DNA of 64,000 nt, taken from assembly GCA_963514095.1 (NCBI GenBank), contig OY741280.1, forward strand, positions 21,424,554 through 21,488,553, read 5' to 3'. Source of the DNA: Eutrigla gurnardus (lineage: Eukaryota; Chordata; Actinopteri; Perciformes; Triglidae). A program made the translations under genes and the position numbers. Positions within the stretch are counted from its first letter, which is position 1. Every line of letters starts with the position of its first letter. The notes under the pieces were generated by a model that worked only from the letters and a program-made list of their open reading frames with translations, did not search any database and was not told where the DNA came from. Positions 1-10,053 of this stretch are shown one piece after another.

Positions 1-250
1 CCTAGTAGTTCTCAGTACTTGAGTCTCAGAAGTACTCGGTAGTACTCGGTAGTACTCGGTAGTACTTGAGTGACAGCTGAGCTCGGTGACATGTACTGGC
101 AAACAGTTGAGTACGAAGCACTCAACTGTTTGACAATACATAGTACCTAGTAGTTCTCAGTACTTGAGTCTCAGAAGTACTCGGTAGTACTCAGTACTTG
201 AGTCTCAGTAGTACTGAGTACTTGAGTGACAGCTGAGCTCGGTGACATGT
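1..250. repeat. GTAC-rich tandem minisatellite with hairpins
   Basis: A unit of about 145 bp, built from short AGTACTCGGT and AGTACTTGAG steps, is present almost twice (about 1-143 and 144-250). Inside the first copy a 12-bp inverted repeat, AAACAGTTGAGT, pairs with 120-131 around a 7-bp loop (101-131). The block lies directly beside the L2 fragment in intron 2 of class I copy A. No coding potential is seen. Confidence 0.7.
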
Positions 251-256
251 ATCAAA

Positions 257-552
257 CTGTTAGTGGGTCATGCTATGTAGAGTCGAGGTGAAGTCTGAAC
301 AGGTGATCTTCCTTTTTCGGAAGATGGCAAATGACTCTGCTGTCCTGACATTAGTCGGGAGTTCGTTCCACTACTGAGGACCAGAACAGAGAAGAGTCTG
401 GACTTTGCTGAGCGACATTTGTTTGATTTCAGCGATGGTGGTACCAGCCGGCCAGCTGAAGTAGAGGAGCGAAGTGCTCGCTTCGGGGCATGAGGTTTGA
501 CCAGTGTTTGAAGGTAGATGGGTGCCGTTCCATTGATGGCCCTGAAGGCCAG
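257..552 (-). mobile_element. L2-type LINE fragment, 3' part (cut by BEL insertion)
   Basis: This stretch matches, in antisense, the carboxy-terminal RT region and 3' end of the L2-type LINE in C intron 3 (compare about 26610-26860). It stops exactly at the BEL/Pao element, and the same LINE sequence resumes at 6590 after a repeated GCCAG. The two pieces are therefore one LINE copy split by a later insertion. No intact reading frame is left. Confidence 0.8.
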
Positions 553-854
553 TGTTATAAATTCCCCTTGTGAGTAAGCAAAGACACCTTATTAATATGT
601 TAATTTGTATAATGTAATGTTCATCTAAATATGTGAATCATTTGAGTCAGGCAGTTTACAGGGCAGCTATGTTGATGTTTGGGGTCCTTAAAAAAAGTCA
701 GCGTGTTGAACAAAATGTGTGTACTGAACGGCGGCTGAAAAAGTTTATATAAAGAAAGTTGAAAACGTCGAAACGGTGTCCTTATTCCCTAACCGGAGTA
801 TGATCACGGGTGAAGTGGTCCCAGCACAACTGTTTCCCCCACAGTTCTTCAATA
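553..854 (+). repeat. 5' LTR of BEL/Pao element
   Basis: A 302-bp direct repeat nearly identical to 6289-6584. It differs by small indels, for example extra bases near 810-816 that are missing in the 3' copy. The differences show the insertion is not brand new. Confidence 0.9.
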
Positions 855-894
855 TTGGTCCTTCGAGCCGGATCTCTTCACTTGCGACGGAGAA

Positions 895-3831
895 ATGGAC
901 ACGCCGATAATAACGTCCGCGGACAGCGCCGCACTCGGAGCAAGACAGCGACAGCTTCCAGCTAGGCTAGAAAGCTACCAGGTTAGCCTTCCACAGTCAC
1001 TCATTCCTCACGGTGCCCGCGCTAAAGACCAAAGAGAAAGCGTCGGCGCACAGCAGCTGCAGTCACTGAGCCTACAGACCGAGTCTGTGCGTATAGCGGA
1101 CCAGCTGCACGGAGCGCACGCTATTCCCGATCGTCTTTTATCGCCTGGAGCGGCCGACAAGGTGAGCGAGTGGGACATGGCGATGCTCGGTAGAGACTTG
1201 CCCAGCCAGCTAACAGGCCATATGAGCCCCCCATCAGTGGCGCCCGCAGAGCAGAGCTATCAAAGCAGTTATCCTGGTATACGGCCACCAGACCATCTCA
1301 ATATGAGCATCCCACCATATCAATCACCCTGGTTAAGTGGTCGAGTAGTTTACAGCACCCCTCTGCCACAGCCATCCAACCTTCAGCTTGGATCAGCTAG
1401 ACTACTTCAACACGAGCCACAACTGTCTACACTGCCATATACCACCTCTGCAGCATTAAAGCTTCAAGCAGCAACGACTCCTACACCAGGTAGTAGACAG
1501 GAGAACTACACACTGACGCAGTCTCTGCCATCAACTGTGACATCTGTATGGGCACCGCCTCCCCCCACTACGCTGAATGTGTCCCTGCTGCAGCCTCCTC
1601 CTCAAGCACCACAAGTAGTGAGTTATACAAGTTCACAGATACCAGCTACATCTGGCTACCAGTCTAACCAGCCTCCTACACCGACGGTTAACAATGTACA
1701 GGACAGAGTGCCACCAGCTGCACAGCTGCAATACCTGCCCATGCAGACAACATCAGTAAATCCAGCATCAGTGCAGCAATACATCCCACTCAGGTCGGCG
1801 CAGCCAGTTATCAATCCGTCGTCCTACAACCCTGTCCTTCCCCTGAGAACCGCCTATCAGCCTCCATCAACCATCTCTACACAGCCAATATACCAGCTGC
1901 CACTGCCACTGCAGAACCAACATCTGCAATTCTACCAGCCTCTGTCTCCTCCTCCAACTCAGCCAGCCTATCAACTGGTGTCTGCCCCCGCTGGTTTCAC
2001 CCAGCAGCAGCCTGCGTCATCTCTACAGGTTCAGTACAGCCCCCAGTCCCAGTATACACCACTGCAGGTACCGTACACCGTCCAGTCCCCCAGACAGCCA
2101 GTTCCAGTACCTGAACTGCCTAAGTTAATACATGACAGTGAGAGAGAGTTCGCTGACTTAAAAATGGCGCTGGACCATCTGCTCAATCCGCACACTGAAC
2201 TTTCTGAACATTACAAATACCGTGTGCTTATGGAACACTTGGTCCTGGACGAAGCCAAACTAATAGCTCAGTCTTGCAGACATTATGCACAACCCTACAC
2301 CGTCACCATGCAGGCTCTGCAGAGACAGTACGGGCAGCCGCATCAGTTGGCACAAAGTGAGATTGCAGCCATCCTGAACTCTCCTGATCTCAAATCTGGA
2401 GACCCCAAAGCCTTCCAGAGCTTCGCCCTCAACGTTGATTTGCTGGTGGGAATGCTAACCCCGTTGGAAGGGCCAAATGGGATGGAAGTGATGTCTACTG
2501 GCCATGTTGACCGACTACTTAGCAAACTCCCTAGACATATGAGGGACAACTTTGTGGAGCATCTACAGATCCAGGGGCGGCTCAGCACCAGCACGCTAAA
2601 CCCATATAACCTCAGAGACCTCGCAGACTGGCTCAAGGTGAAGGCAGAAGCTCAGAGACTGTCCGCAAAAATGGCACAGCGCCATCGAGCTGAAGGAGCA
2701 CCGCCTCCCAAAGGAGACAGACCTGTCCCTACTCCCCGGCCTCAAACTCAGCCTGTCTCTGTGTATCACGGTGCGGACCAGTCCAAATCAGCCGAGATGC
2801 CTCGGCCAGCAGCTAAGCAACAAAGGTTTAAGAGGATGTGTCTCTTCTGCAAAAGCACCGAGCACTACTTGTCACAGTGTCCAGACATTATTCAACGCTC
2901 AACACAAGAAATTGAGAAGTGTCGCAACTGTGGCCGTACTAACCACGACCAAGAGAGCTGCACTTTAAAGAAACCATGCAGTGAGTGTCAAGAGATCCAC
3001 CTGAGAGTGCTGCACGATGTCACCAGGCCAGGTCCCCGTGTCTACCTCATCACACCCAAAGACTGCACCTCAGCTGCTAACTCTATACAAGGAGGGAAAG
3101 TATACCTCAAGGTGGTGCCGGTCATCATCAGTCATGGGACCAAATCACTGCAGACCTATGCAATCCTTGATGATGGGGCTGAACGCACCATAATCCTCCC
3201 CGCTGCAGTTCGAGACCTGGGGCTCAGAGGCAGAGCGGAGTCCCTCACCCTGCGGACTGTTCGTCAGGATGTTGTTCACCTCACTGGAGCATCGGTTGAC
3301 TTTCATGTGGCCTCTCCAGCATTACCATCAGAACAGCATTTGGTCGAAAGGGCCTATACAGCAGGTCAACTTACCCTGACAGAGCAATCCTATCAAATAG
3401 CAGCGCTCCAGAGATGCTACCGCCACCTGAGAGGGTTACAACTGCAGAGCTTCAATAAGGTGCAACCACTGCTGCTCATCGGCGCAGATTATACTCACCT
3501 GATCACTGCCATAGAACCGGTGAGGTTTGGCCCAAAGGGAGGACCTGTAGCTATCCGTACAGCACTCGGCTGGACACTTCAGGGTCCAGATGGTTCACAG
3601 TCCCCTGCTGCATCATGCTACTACACCGCCTTCAAGCCAACACCAGACGACATCTACCAACACGTCGAACGCCTCTGGCAGCTTGATGTGCTTCCATTCC
3701 GTAGTGAGCGGTTAGCAGTGCGGTCCCGCCTGGATCAGGAAGCGGTGAGCGTCTTGGAAGCACGCACCAGGAGAGTGAAGGTTGGTGACACACTTCGCTA
3801 CGCCACACCTCTGCTCCGGGTAAAGCACTGA
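895..3831 (+). CDS. BEL/Pao gag-protease polyprotein
   Basis: A 978-codon open frame starting 40 bp after the 5' LTR. Residues about 1-400 are low-complexity and rich in Pro, Gln, Ser and Tyr. A gag-like helical region typical of BEL/Pao (DUF1759-like) covers about 405-570. Two CX2CX4HX4C zinc knuckles start at residues 649 and 676 and would bind the genomic RNA. A retropepsin-like domain follows with its active-site region at DDGAE (residue 759), where most relatives have a D-S/T-G triplet. The frame closes shortly before the RT. It is the only long intact frame of the element. A gag-pro product could still be made if transcribed, but no assembly partner is encoded intact here. Confidence 0.85.
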   Translation: MDTPIITSADSAALGARQRQLPARLESYQVSLPQSLIPHGARAKDQRESVGAQQLQSLSLQTESVRIADQLHGAHAIPDRLLSPGAADKVSEWDMAMLGRDLPSQLTGHMSPPSVAPAEQSYQSSYPGIRPPDHLNMSIPPYQSPWLSGRVVYSTPLPQPSNLQLGSARLLQHEPQLSTLPYTTSAALKLQAATTPTPGSRQENYTLTQSLPSTVTSVWAPPPPTTLNVSLLQPPPQAPQVVSYTSSQIPATSGYQSNQPPTPTVNNVQDRVPPAAQLQYLPMQTTSVNPASVQQYIPLRSAQPVINPSSYNPVLPLRTAYQPPSTISTQPIYQLPLPLQNQHLQFYQPLSPPPTQPAYQLVSAPAGFTQQQPASSLQVQYSPQSQYTPLQVPYTVQSPRQPVPVPELPKLIHDSEREFADLKMALDHLLNPHTELSEHYKYRVLMEHLVLDEAKLIAQSCRHYAQPYTVTMQALQRQYGQPHQLAQSEIAAILNSPDLKSGDPKAFQSFALNVDLLVGMLTPLEGPNGMEVMSTGHVDRLLSKLPRHMRDNFVEHLQIQGRLSTSTLNPYNLRDLADWLKVKAEAQRLSAKMAQRHRAEGAPPPKGDRPVPTPRPQTQPVSVYHGADQSKSAEMPRPAAKQQRFKRMCLFCKSTEHYLSQCPDIIQRSTQEIEKCRNCGRTNHDQESCTLKKPCSECQEIHLRVLHDVTRPGPRVYLITPKDCTSAANSIQGGKVYLKVVPVIISHGTKSLQTYAILDDGAERTIILPAAVRDLGLRGRAESLTLRTVRQDVVHLTGASVDFHVASPALPSEQHLVERAYTAGQLTLTEQSYQIAALQRCYRHLRGLQLQSFNKVQPLLLIGADYTHLITAIEPVRFGPKGGPVAIRTALGWTLQGPDGSQSPAASCYYTAFKPTPDDIYQHVERLWQLDVLPFRSERLAVRSRLDQEAVSVLEARTRRVKVGDTLRYATPLLRVKH

Positions 3832-3848
3832 AAGCAGATGTTGAAGCA

Positions 3849-4489
3849 GTGATGCCAACGCTACGCAGTACAGAGAGACGACTACTTAAAGACCCTGTCA
3901 AAGCTAAAATATATGACGCAGAGATCCAGAAGCTTATAGATGGTGGGTGTGTCACAAAGCTCGAAGAGGGAGACAGCTCCAGTGAGTCATGGTTCATACC
4001 TCATCACCTCGTCCATCACAATGGCAAACATCGTCTGGTCTTTGACTGCTCCTTTAATCATGGTGGTCTCTCCCTCAACGAGCTGTCGCCATCAGTGAAG
4101 ACATCAGAGCCATGTTCCATCAGGTTCGACTCCTACCTGAGGACCGGCCGTTGCTGAGGTTTGTTTGGAGGAACGTGCAAAGGGAGAAACTGCCTGATGT
4201 CTACCAATGGCAGGTTTTGCCATTTGGCACCACGAGCAGCCCGTGTTGTGCAACATTTGCTCTGCAAAAACATGTCAAAGAAAATGCTGCAGGAAATGAA
4301 GACGTTCTGCAGTCCGTCGAACAGTCTTTCTACGTGGACAATTGTCTTCAGAGCCTGTCAACAACTGAGTCAGCCAATCTTCTAGTGGACAAGATGCGAC
4401 AATGTCTGGCCTCAGGAGGGTTCGAGATTCGACAGTGGGCAAGCTCACCTTGTGTATCGCCCAGACCTTCTTATGGACTGACTCCATGA
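3849..4489 (+). pseudogene. BEL/Pao reverse transcriptase, broken
   Basis: RT motifs are spread over two frames: 3849-4157 (VFDCSF region) and 4112-4489 (FHQVRL through YVDN). The active-site motif, at 4331-4342, reads YVDN where RTs have YxDD, so the second catalytic Asp is Asn. The frame switches near 4100-4115. After about 4445 the sequence jumps straight to the WTDS region of the RNase H/connection, so a large part of the thumb and RNase H is deleted. The product would be inactive. Confidence 0.8.
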
Positions 4490-4990
4490 CAGTTCTTACC
4501 TGGCTGACCTCTCAGTCAAGTTCAAGGTCTTCGTGGGAACCCGGGTTTCTGAGATCCAGGAATTGACTGCCTCGCACACCTGGGGGTATGTGGATACAGC
4601 TAACAATCCAGCCGACGATCTCAGACGTGGCAAGACGCTACCTGAGCTGGCAGCACCAAGTCGTTGGATCCAGACACCAGCATTCCTTCGCCGCCCACCG
4701 GATGAATGGCCATCACGTCCTACTCCTAATGCTACAGAGCCCGAAGACAGTCGTGAGTTAAAACAGAGTGTTTTTTGTGCCCTCACACAGACAAGCTCAC
4801 CACTCAAGATACCAGACATCACCCAGTTCAGCAGCTGGAGAGAGCTGGTCAAGGCTACTCAGCAGTCCCTCCATGGGGCGGCGGCCGACCCTGCTCCGCC
4901 ACTGTGTGACCTTCGAGATGCAGAAGTCCACCTGCTGAAGACCAGCCAAGCAGACTGCTTCTCTGAAGAAGTCAGATGCCTCAGAGCAGT
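4476..4990 (+). pseudogene. BEL/Pao RNase H/connection remnant
   Basis: This starts with a WTDS motif (about 4481) and changes frame near 4520. It continues through a segment ending in an NNPADD motif (about 4603-4620), typical of the BEL/Pao region between RT and integrase. The frame shifts again around 4980 into the integrase frame. It is a decayed linker region with no standalone function. Confidence 0.65.
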
Positions 4991-6058
4991 AGGCTGAGTA
5001 CGCTCGCTCCAGAATTAGACCACACAATGGGTCTTATACGGGTTGGAGGACGCCTGCGCCGTTTAGGCAGCTCTAGCCCCACTGACATTCACCCGATTCT
5101 GTTGGATCCACATCATGCAGTTACCACGCTCCTCATTAAAGAGACGGATGCTCAACTACAGCACCCCGGGCCTGATAGGGTGCTTGCGGAGATGAGGCGC
5201 TACTATTGGATTCTGCGGGGAAGGCAGGCTATCAAGAAGTACCAGAGAGCTTGCGCTGGGTGCATGAAGTGGAGAGGGAAGCCAGTGGTGCCGAGGATGG
5301 CAGACCTGCCCTCTGCCCGTCTGCAGCTGCTCAAACCTCCATTCTTCTCAACAGGCGTGGACTGCTTCGGGCCGTACATGGTCAAGATTGGGAGGCGGAG
5401 TGAAAAGCGCTGGGGGATTATTTTTAAATGTCTCACCACACGATGTATACATCTGGACCTGCTCACCAGCCTCGACACCGATGCTTTCCTCCTAGCACTG
5501 AGACGGTTCATCACGCGGAGAAGCACCCCCTTTGAGATCCTCTCTGACCAGGGGACTAACTTCCGAAGGGCAGATAAGGAGCTGACGGAGGCCTTTGCAG
5601 CAATGGAGTCACAGTTGCAGGAGAGGCTTGCAGAAAAGCAGATTAAGTTCTGTTTTAACCCACCAGCATCTCCCCACTTTGGTGGTATCTGGGAGCGCGA
5701 GATTCAATCAGTCAAGAAATCCCTGCAAGTGGTCATAGGTGCACAAGCGCTCCAAGAAGAGGTTCTGCTTACACTCCTCATCGAGGTGGAAGACATCCTC
5801 AATGCCAAGCCGTTAGGATATGTATCTTTGGATGTGGCCGATCCAGACCCAGTGACGCCTAGCATGCTGTTGATGGGGCAGCAGGATGCCTCTCTCCCAC
5901 AAGTCACCTATGCTCCCGACGCCCTCACCAGGAGGCGCTGGCGTCATTGCCAGATGATGGCAGTTCATCAGAAACTACTTACCCACTCTTCAAACCCGCC
6001 AGAGGTGGCGCCAACACACAGATCATCTCCTCCTGGTTACAGTTGTGATGATTGTTGA
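4976..6058 (+). CDS. BEL/Pao integrase
   Basis: A 360-codon open segment. The zinc-binding part has His near residues 46-63 and CAGC at 93-96. The catalytic core shows the D,D,E triad at D129, D191 and E240 with the usual spacing. This domain would join element cDNA to host DNA. The first Met is probably not a true start because the domain is normally part of a longer pol protein. The frame breaks near 6045-6058, before the C-terminal domain. Confidence 0.8.
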   Translation: MPQSSRLSTLAPELDHTMGLIRVGGRLRRLGSSSPTDIHPILLDPHHAVTTLLIKETDAQLQHPGPDRVLAEMRRYYWILRGRQAIKKYQRACAGCMKWRGKPVVPRMADLPSARLQLLKPPFFSTGVDCFGPYMVKIGRRSEKRWGIIFKCLTTRCIHLDLLTSLDTDAFLLALRRFITRRSTPFEILSDQGTNFRRADKELTEAFAAMESQLQERLAEKQIKFCFNPPASPHFGGIWEREIQSVKKSLQVVIGAQALQEEVLLTLLIEVEDILNAKPLGYVSLDVADPDPVTPSMLLMGQQDASLPQVTYAPDALTRRRWRHCQMMAVHQKLLTHSSNPPEVAPTHRSSPPGYSCDDC

Positions 6059-6227
6059 TCCTCAGCTTCCACGTGCTCACTGGCCAATGGGGAGGGTGGT
6101 CAAGCTGAATGCAAGTGATGATGGATGTATACGGACAGCTGAGGTCAGAGTTGGCGAGAAGACTTACCTGAGACCAGTGGCTCGGCTGGTCCAGCTGTCA
6201 GCTCTTCCCGAAGATAATCCTGGTTAA
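6045..6227 (+). pseudogene. BEL/Pao C-terminal (DUF5641-like) piece
   Basis: A 60-codon segment with a pattern of PRAHWPMGRV followed by VGEKTYLRPVARL, the usual end of BEL/Pao pol downstream of the integrase. It lies in a different frame from the integrase, so a frameshift separates them. Confidence 0.6.
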
Positions 6228-6288
6228 AGGATTCTTGTTGTGGGAATTTATGTTTGTTTCAAAATAGCCATGCTATTTAGGGGGCGGC

Positions 6289-6584
6289 TGTTATAAATTC
6301 CCTTTGTGAGTAAGCAAAGACACCCTATTAATATGTTAATTTGTTAAATATAATGTTCATCTAAATATGTGAATCATTTGAGTCAGGCAGTTTACAGGGC
6401 AGCTATGTTGATGTTTGGGGTCCTTAAAAAAAGTCAGCGTGTTGAACAAAATGTGTGTACTGAACGGCGGCTGAAAAAATGTATATAAAGAAAGTTGAAA
6501 ACGTCAAAACGGTGTCCTTATTCCCTAACCGGAGTACGGGTGAAGTGGTCCCAGCACAACTGTTTCCCCCACAGTTCTTCAATA
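6289..6584 (+). repeat. 3' LTR of BEL/Pao element
   Basis: A 296-bp direct repeat of 553-854, preceded by a purine-rich tract at about 6278-6288. It is followed by the second GCCAG duplication at 6585-6589, after which the interrupted L2 sequence continues. Confidence 0.9.
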
Positions 6585-6589
6585 GCCAG

Positions 6590-6807
6590 TGCCATCGTCT
6601 TGAATTGGATGCGTGCTGCAACAGGGAGCCAGTGGAGGTCACGGTGGAGGGGGGTCACATGGGATAATTTCGGTAGATTGAAGACAAGGCGTGCTGCAGC
6701 GTTCTGGATACGCTGCAATGGTTTAGTCGCAGAGGCCGGGAATCTGGCCAGGAGAGAGTTGCAGTAGTCAAGGCGGGAGATGACCAGTGCTTGGACCAGG
6801 AGTTGCG
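6590..6807 (-). mobile_element. L2-type LINE fragment, continuation
   Basis: This is the second half of the L2 copy split by the BEL element. It is antisense RT sequence equal to about 26861-27072 of the LINE in C intron 3. It ends abruptly at 6807, inside sequence shared with B intron 2 (from 14577). Confidence 0.8.
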
Positions 6808-6947
6808 TATGTCAACAAATACACCTTAACATGAATACAACCTATATTGAGCACATACAAATCTTCTTTGTTTAATATTATGGGGGCCCTCTACCGGGTC
6901 AATATAAGTCTTGGGGCTACTTGGCCTGAAAACGTTGAAGACCTCTG
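6808..6947. mobile_element. hAT-like element, right part only
   Basis: This equals the right part of the hAT-like element in B intron 2 and ends in the same GACCTCTG terminus. Its left part is missing because the L2 copy was inserted into it. This makes a three-level nest: BEL in L2 in hAT. Confidence 0.55.
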
Positions 6948-7208
6948 GTCTCGAGGGGTAAAATACGATGGCAAAGCGAAGCTGGAACACTTTATGTTCA
7001 CAATGACCAGGCAAAGCGAACTGCAACACGGACTTGAAGAGAACCTTACTCAGACCATCTCCCCCTGAGACGTCCACACTGTCCAGGTGATGGTTGGCTT
7101 TCATGGAGCCAATAACAGCAGCAGGTGTAGCTCCTCTGTTGTCTGTGGATCAATGTGTCTCCATGGAAACGATGTGATATTAACTGATGATCTCACTCTG
7201 GTTTAATT

Positions 7209-7231
7209 CTCTCTCTCTCTCTCTCTCTATC
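7209..7231 (+). repeat. (CT)n polypyrimidine tract before A exon 3
   Basis: A short CT microsatellite forms the splice-acceptor polypyrimidine tract for the alpha-2 exon. The equivalent tracts are about 50-95 bp in the other four copies. Confidence 0.8.
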
Positions 7232-7233
7232 AG

Positions 7234-9932
7234 GTGTCCACATTCTCCAGAAGATAATTGGCTGTGAATGGGATGATGAGACCAATGAAGGAAATGGTTT
7301 CTTTCAATATGGTTATGATGGAGAAGACTTCATTGCGTTTGACCTGAAGACAAAGACATGGATCGTTCCAAAACAACAGGCTGTCATCACCAATCACAAG
7401 TGGGATATTAATAAAGCTTGGCTAGAACGGGATAAACATGACATCACCTATCATTGTCCTGAGTTACTGAAGAAGTATTTGAAGTACGGGAGGAGCTCTC
7501 TGCTGAGAAAAGGTAGAATCCCTGTCACTGCCCTGTTCCTGTCTGTCTCAGTTCCTGTCTCTGTCTTCGTCTCACCCTCTGTCCTACCTTCCTCATCTGG
7601 GCGCCCTCACACCAGGGTCATCTGATCCGTACTGTGCCTCGGCACTGTTACCTGTTGCACATACGTCATCACGTCGTAATACAACACACGTATGGCTTGA
7701 TGTTGTTTTCAGGGAGCGCCGTCTCCAAGTCATCACAACAGAGATCGACACAGAGAACATGACTGAAACTTTACTGACAAGTCACATCTGCATATATTTC
7801 TAGTAAACACGATTTCGAACTAACATAAATCGTGTATGTGTCACTAAGGCATTTCAGATACATCAGACATGATCATTAATACACAGCAGATCATAATAAT
7901 AAGGATAACGAACCTCTAACCCGTCTCTCTCTCCTCAGACCTTCCCTCAGTGTCCTTCCTCCAGAAGACTCCCTCCTCTCCAATCAGCTGCCACGCTACA
8001 GGTTTCTACCCTCAAAGAGCCGAACTGTTCTGGAGGAGAGATGGAGAGGATCTCCATGAGGACGTGGACCTCGGAGAGATCCTCCCCAACCACGATGGAA
8101 CCTTCCAGATGAGTGCCGACCTGAAACTCTCAGTGGCAGCTGAAGACCGGAGCAGGTACGAGTGTGTGTTTCAGCTCTCTGGTGTGAAGAAGGACATCGT
8201 CAACACACTGGACGTCATCAGGAGCAACAAAGGTGAGACTGAGACCAGAAGTGATGAGAAACATTATTAGAAACATAATAATCAAACCACAGTTCAGAGG
8301 TCGTAGGCGCCGTATTGAATGAACTACTGGTCAGTTTTAGAGGATGAGTAGAATGATTTAATAACTGGATGAATGTATGTATCTGTCAGGAGATCAGTCA
8401 GGATCACGTTTTCAAAAGGACCAACAAACACACTGAATACAGGATTGTGGTCCGGTTGACAAATGGAGGTTCTTCTCCTGGAACCTGCTTCATCTGTTCA
8501 GGTTGTGACTATTTCCTCTTGTTTTGTGCTCAACAGAGAAGCCCACTGACATGACCACCGTCATCATCGTCATCGCTGCAGTCGTACTTCTTGCTCTCGT
8601 CCTCGCTGGGATTGGATTCGTGGTTCACAAAAAGAGGAACTGTAAGACCCAAACGGAGACGTTGTCTCATCTCTTCTTGATTTGAGGCTTTGAGTTGGTG
8701 ACTTTATCCAGCAAACTTCAACAACAAGCGCTATAAGGGCACGACTAGAAGACACAAACTCATATTCAAGTTCAACATTCATTATATTTTTATTGTCAGA
8801 TTCAGGTTTCATCACATTTGCTCCTATTTTTCATGTATTTTGTTTAATCCCAGTTTTTCTTTCAGACAAATGCCCGCATACTTGTTAGTACATCTTTCTT
8901 TATTATATTTAACATTTTTGTTGCGTTGATTTCCAAAAGTGGCTTTCACTGTGTGCTAAAGTTGGTCAAGGTTTAATTCCTGCTGAAAACAAAATGTGAA
9001 GCGACCAGCAGCATGGGGTGCAAGGCTCAGAGAAACAGCGCCCTCTGCTGCTGCTGCTGTAGTCACCATGGCGTCTGGTCTGTCACGTACTTAACAAAGT
9101 CTGCATTCATGCTGATGAGTGTTCAAGTTGTTACTAGATAAGAGTTGGTGCTGTGTGTCGGTTCAATGCAGCAAAGTCATTGGAAACAGTTTAAACTTCA
9201 TTTCTAAACAATGTAGATATAGTTGAGAGTGTCATCTTTTATTTTTAATTCCAGATTACCTCCTCTAAATAAACAGAGGTTGTAGATTGTATTTAAAATG
9301 TTATACTTTGACTAGATCCTCATACCGACTGTGGTTTACACTGAGCTTTAATTCCCGATTCAAACTTTAAATAATAATAATAACATTTAAAAGTAATAAT
9401 CACTTGAAAAGCAGTCGCTCCCTATATTTAAAATTTTCATTCCAACTGCATGGAAGGATGAATGAATTAAATGTTGCGGTGAAGGAGGATTCTCTTATTT
9501 GTGTACTTTATTGCTTACAAATTATGTTGTTCAACTACAATATCAATACATTGTATAGTGAAAAGGTTAAGTAGAAAATAATAAGAATGAAATGAATACA
9601 AAATAAAAGGTTAGGCTAGTATGATGCTGCAGATATACTGTGAATGTGTATATATATATATATATATGTGAGTAGTAACACTATAGACTAGAGAATGTCA
9701 TGACAGTCACCCAGGATTGGCCTTGTGTTGATTTATTTTGTTCTGTTTTTTAGACGAGAAGACCCCATCTGAGACTAAATCTACAGGATCATTGATTAAC
9801 CAATCAGGTCCATATCCATCTGTCTGTCCATACAAAACGCTTCTTTATCTGATTTTGTCCTTTACTTGACTATTGTTTTGTATTTTGGTCTCTTCAGACT
9901 CAGAGTTCAAGCAGCAACACACCGTTGGATAA
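7234..9932 (+). CDS. MHC class I U-lineage-type alpha chain, copy A (3' part)
   Basis: Peptide-presenting class I heavy chain; only the 3' exons lie in the window. Exons are alpha-2 7234-7512, alpha-3 7939-8232, transmembrane 8537-8641, and tail exons 9754-9807 and 9898-9932 (TAA). A non-coding exon starts at 10054. All junctions have AG/GT and phase 1. Alpha-2 has the usual disulphide Cys pair (GCEW and YHCP) and the YDGEDFIAFDLKT block typical of teleost U-lineage class I. Alpha-3 has an Ig fold with SCHATGFYP and YECVF. The transmembrane exon is a hydrophobic run followed by HKKRN. Leader and alpha-1 must lie upstream of position 1, behind an intron 2 inflated by L2 and BEL insertions. All visible exons are open, so the gene may be functional. 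Confidence 0.85.
9754..9807 (+). other. Cytoplasmic-tail exon of copy A (single)
   Basis: An 18-codon phase-1 exon after a TTTTTTAG acceptor, with its end at CAG followed by GTCCAT. It encodes a Ser/Thr-rich tail piece. It is present once here and twice in copy B. Confidence 0.7.
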
Positions 9933-10053
9933 AAGGTAACTAATGTGTGACGTCTGTACTATCCCAGTGGTTTCACACCTTCCATTTCTGATACCTTATT
10001 GCCATATTATTACGTTTTGCACTGTTCATTTTTAATGCTTGTGTATTTGACAG

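Larger units (their letters stand above)
553..6584 (+). mobile_element. BEL/Pao LTR retrotransposon, degenerate
   Basis: This is an LTR retrotransposon of about 6.0 kb. Direct LTRs (553-854 and 6289-6584) start TGTTATAAA and end TTCTTCAATA. A 5-bp duplication, GCCAG, flanks it (548-552 and 6585-6589). A primer-binding-like sequence starting TGGTCCTTCGAG follows the 5' LTR. Coding order is gag with two zinc knuckles, protease, RT, an RNase H remnant, integrase and a C-terminal domain; this order and the motifs are those of the BEL/Pao group. The pol part is broken by frameshifts and a deletion, so the copy cannot act by itself. It sits in an L2 LINE in intron 2 of class I copy A. Confidence 0.9.

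Noticed and set aside
8369..8554. 61-codon frame in intron 4 of A, repeated at 19022 in B
   Set aside because: Intron sequence between alpha-3 and transmembrane exons that runs into the acceptor; no domain.
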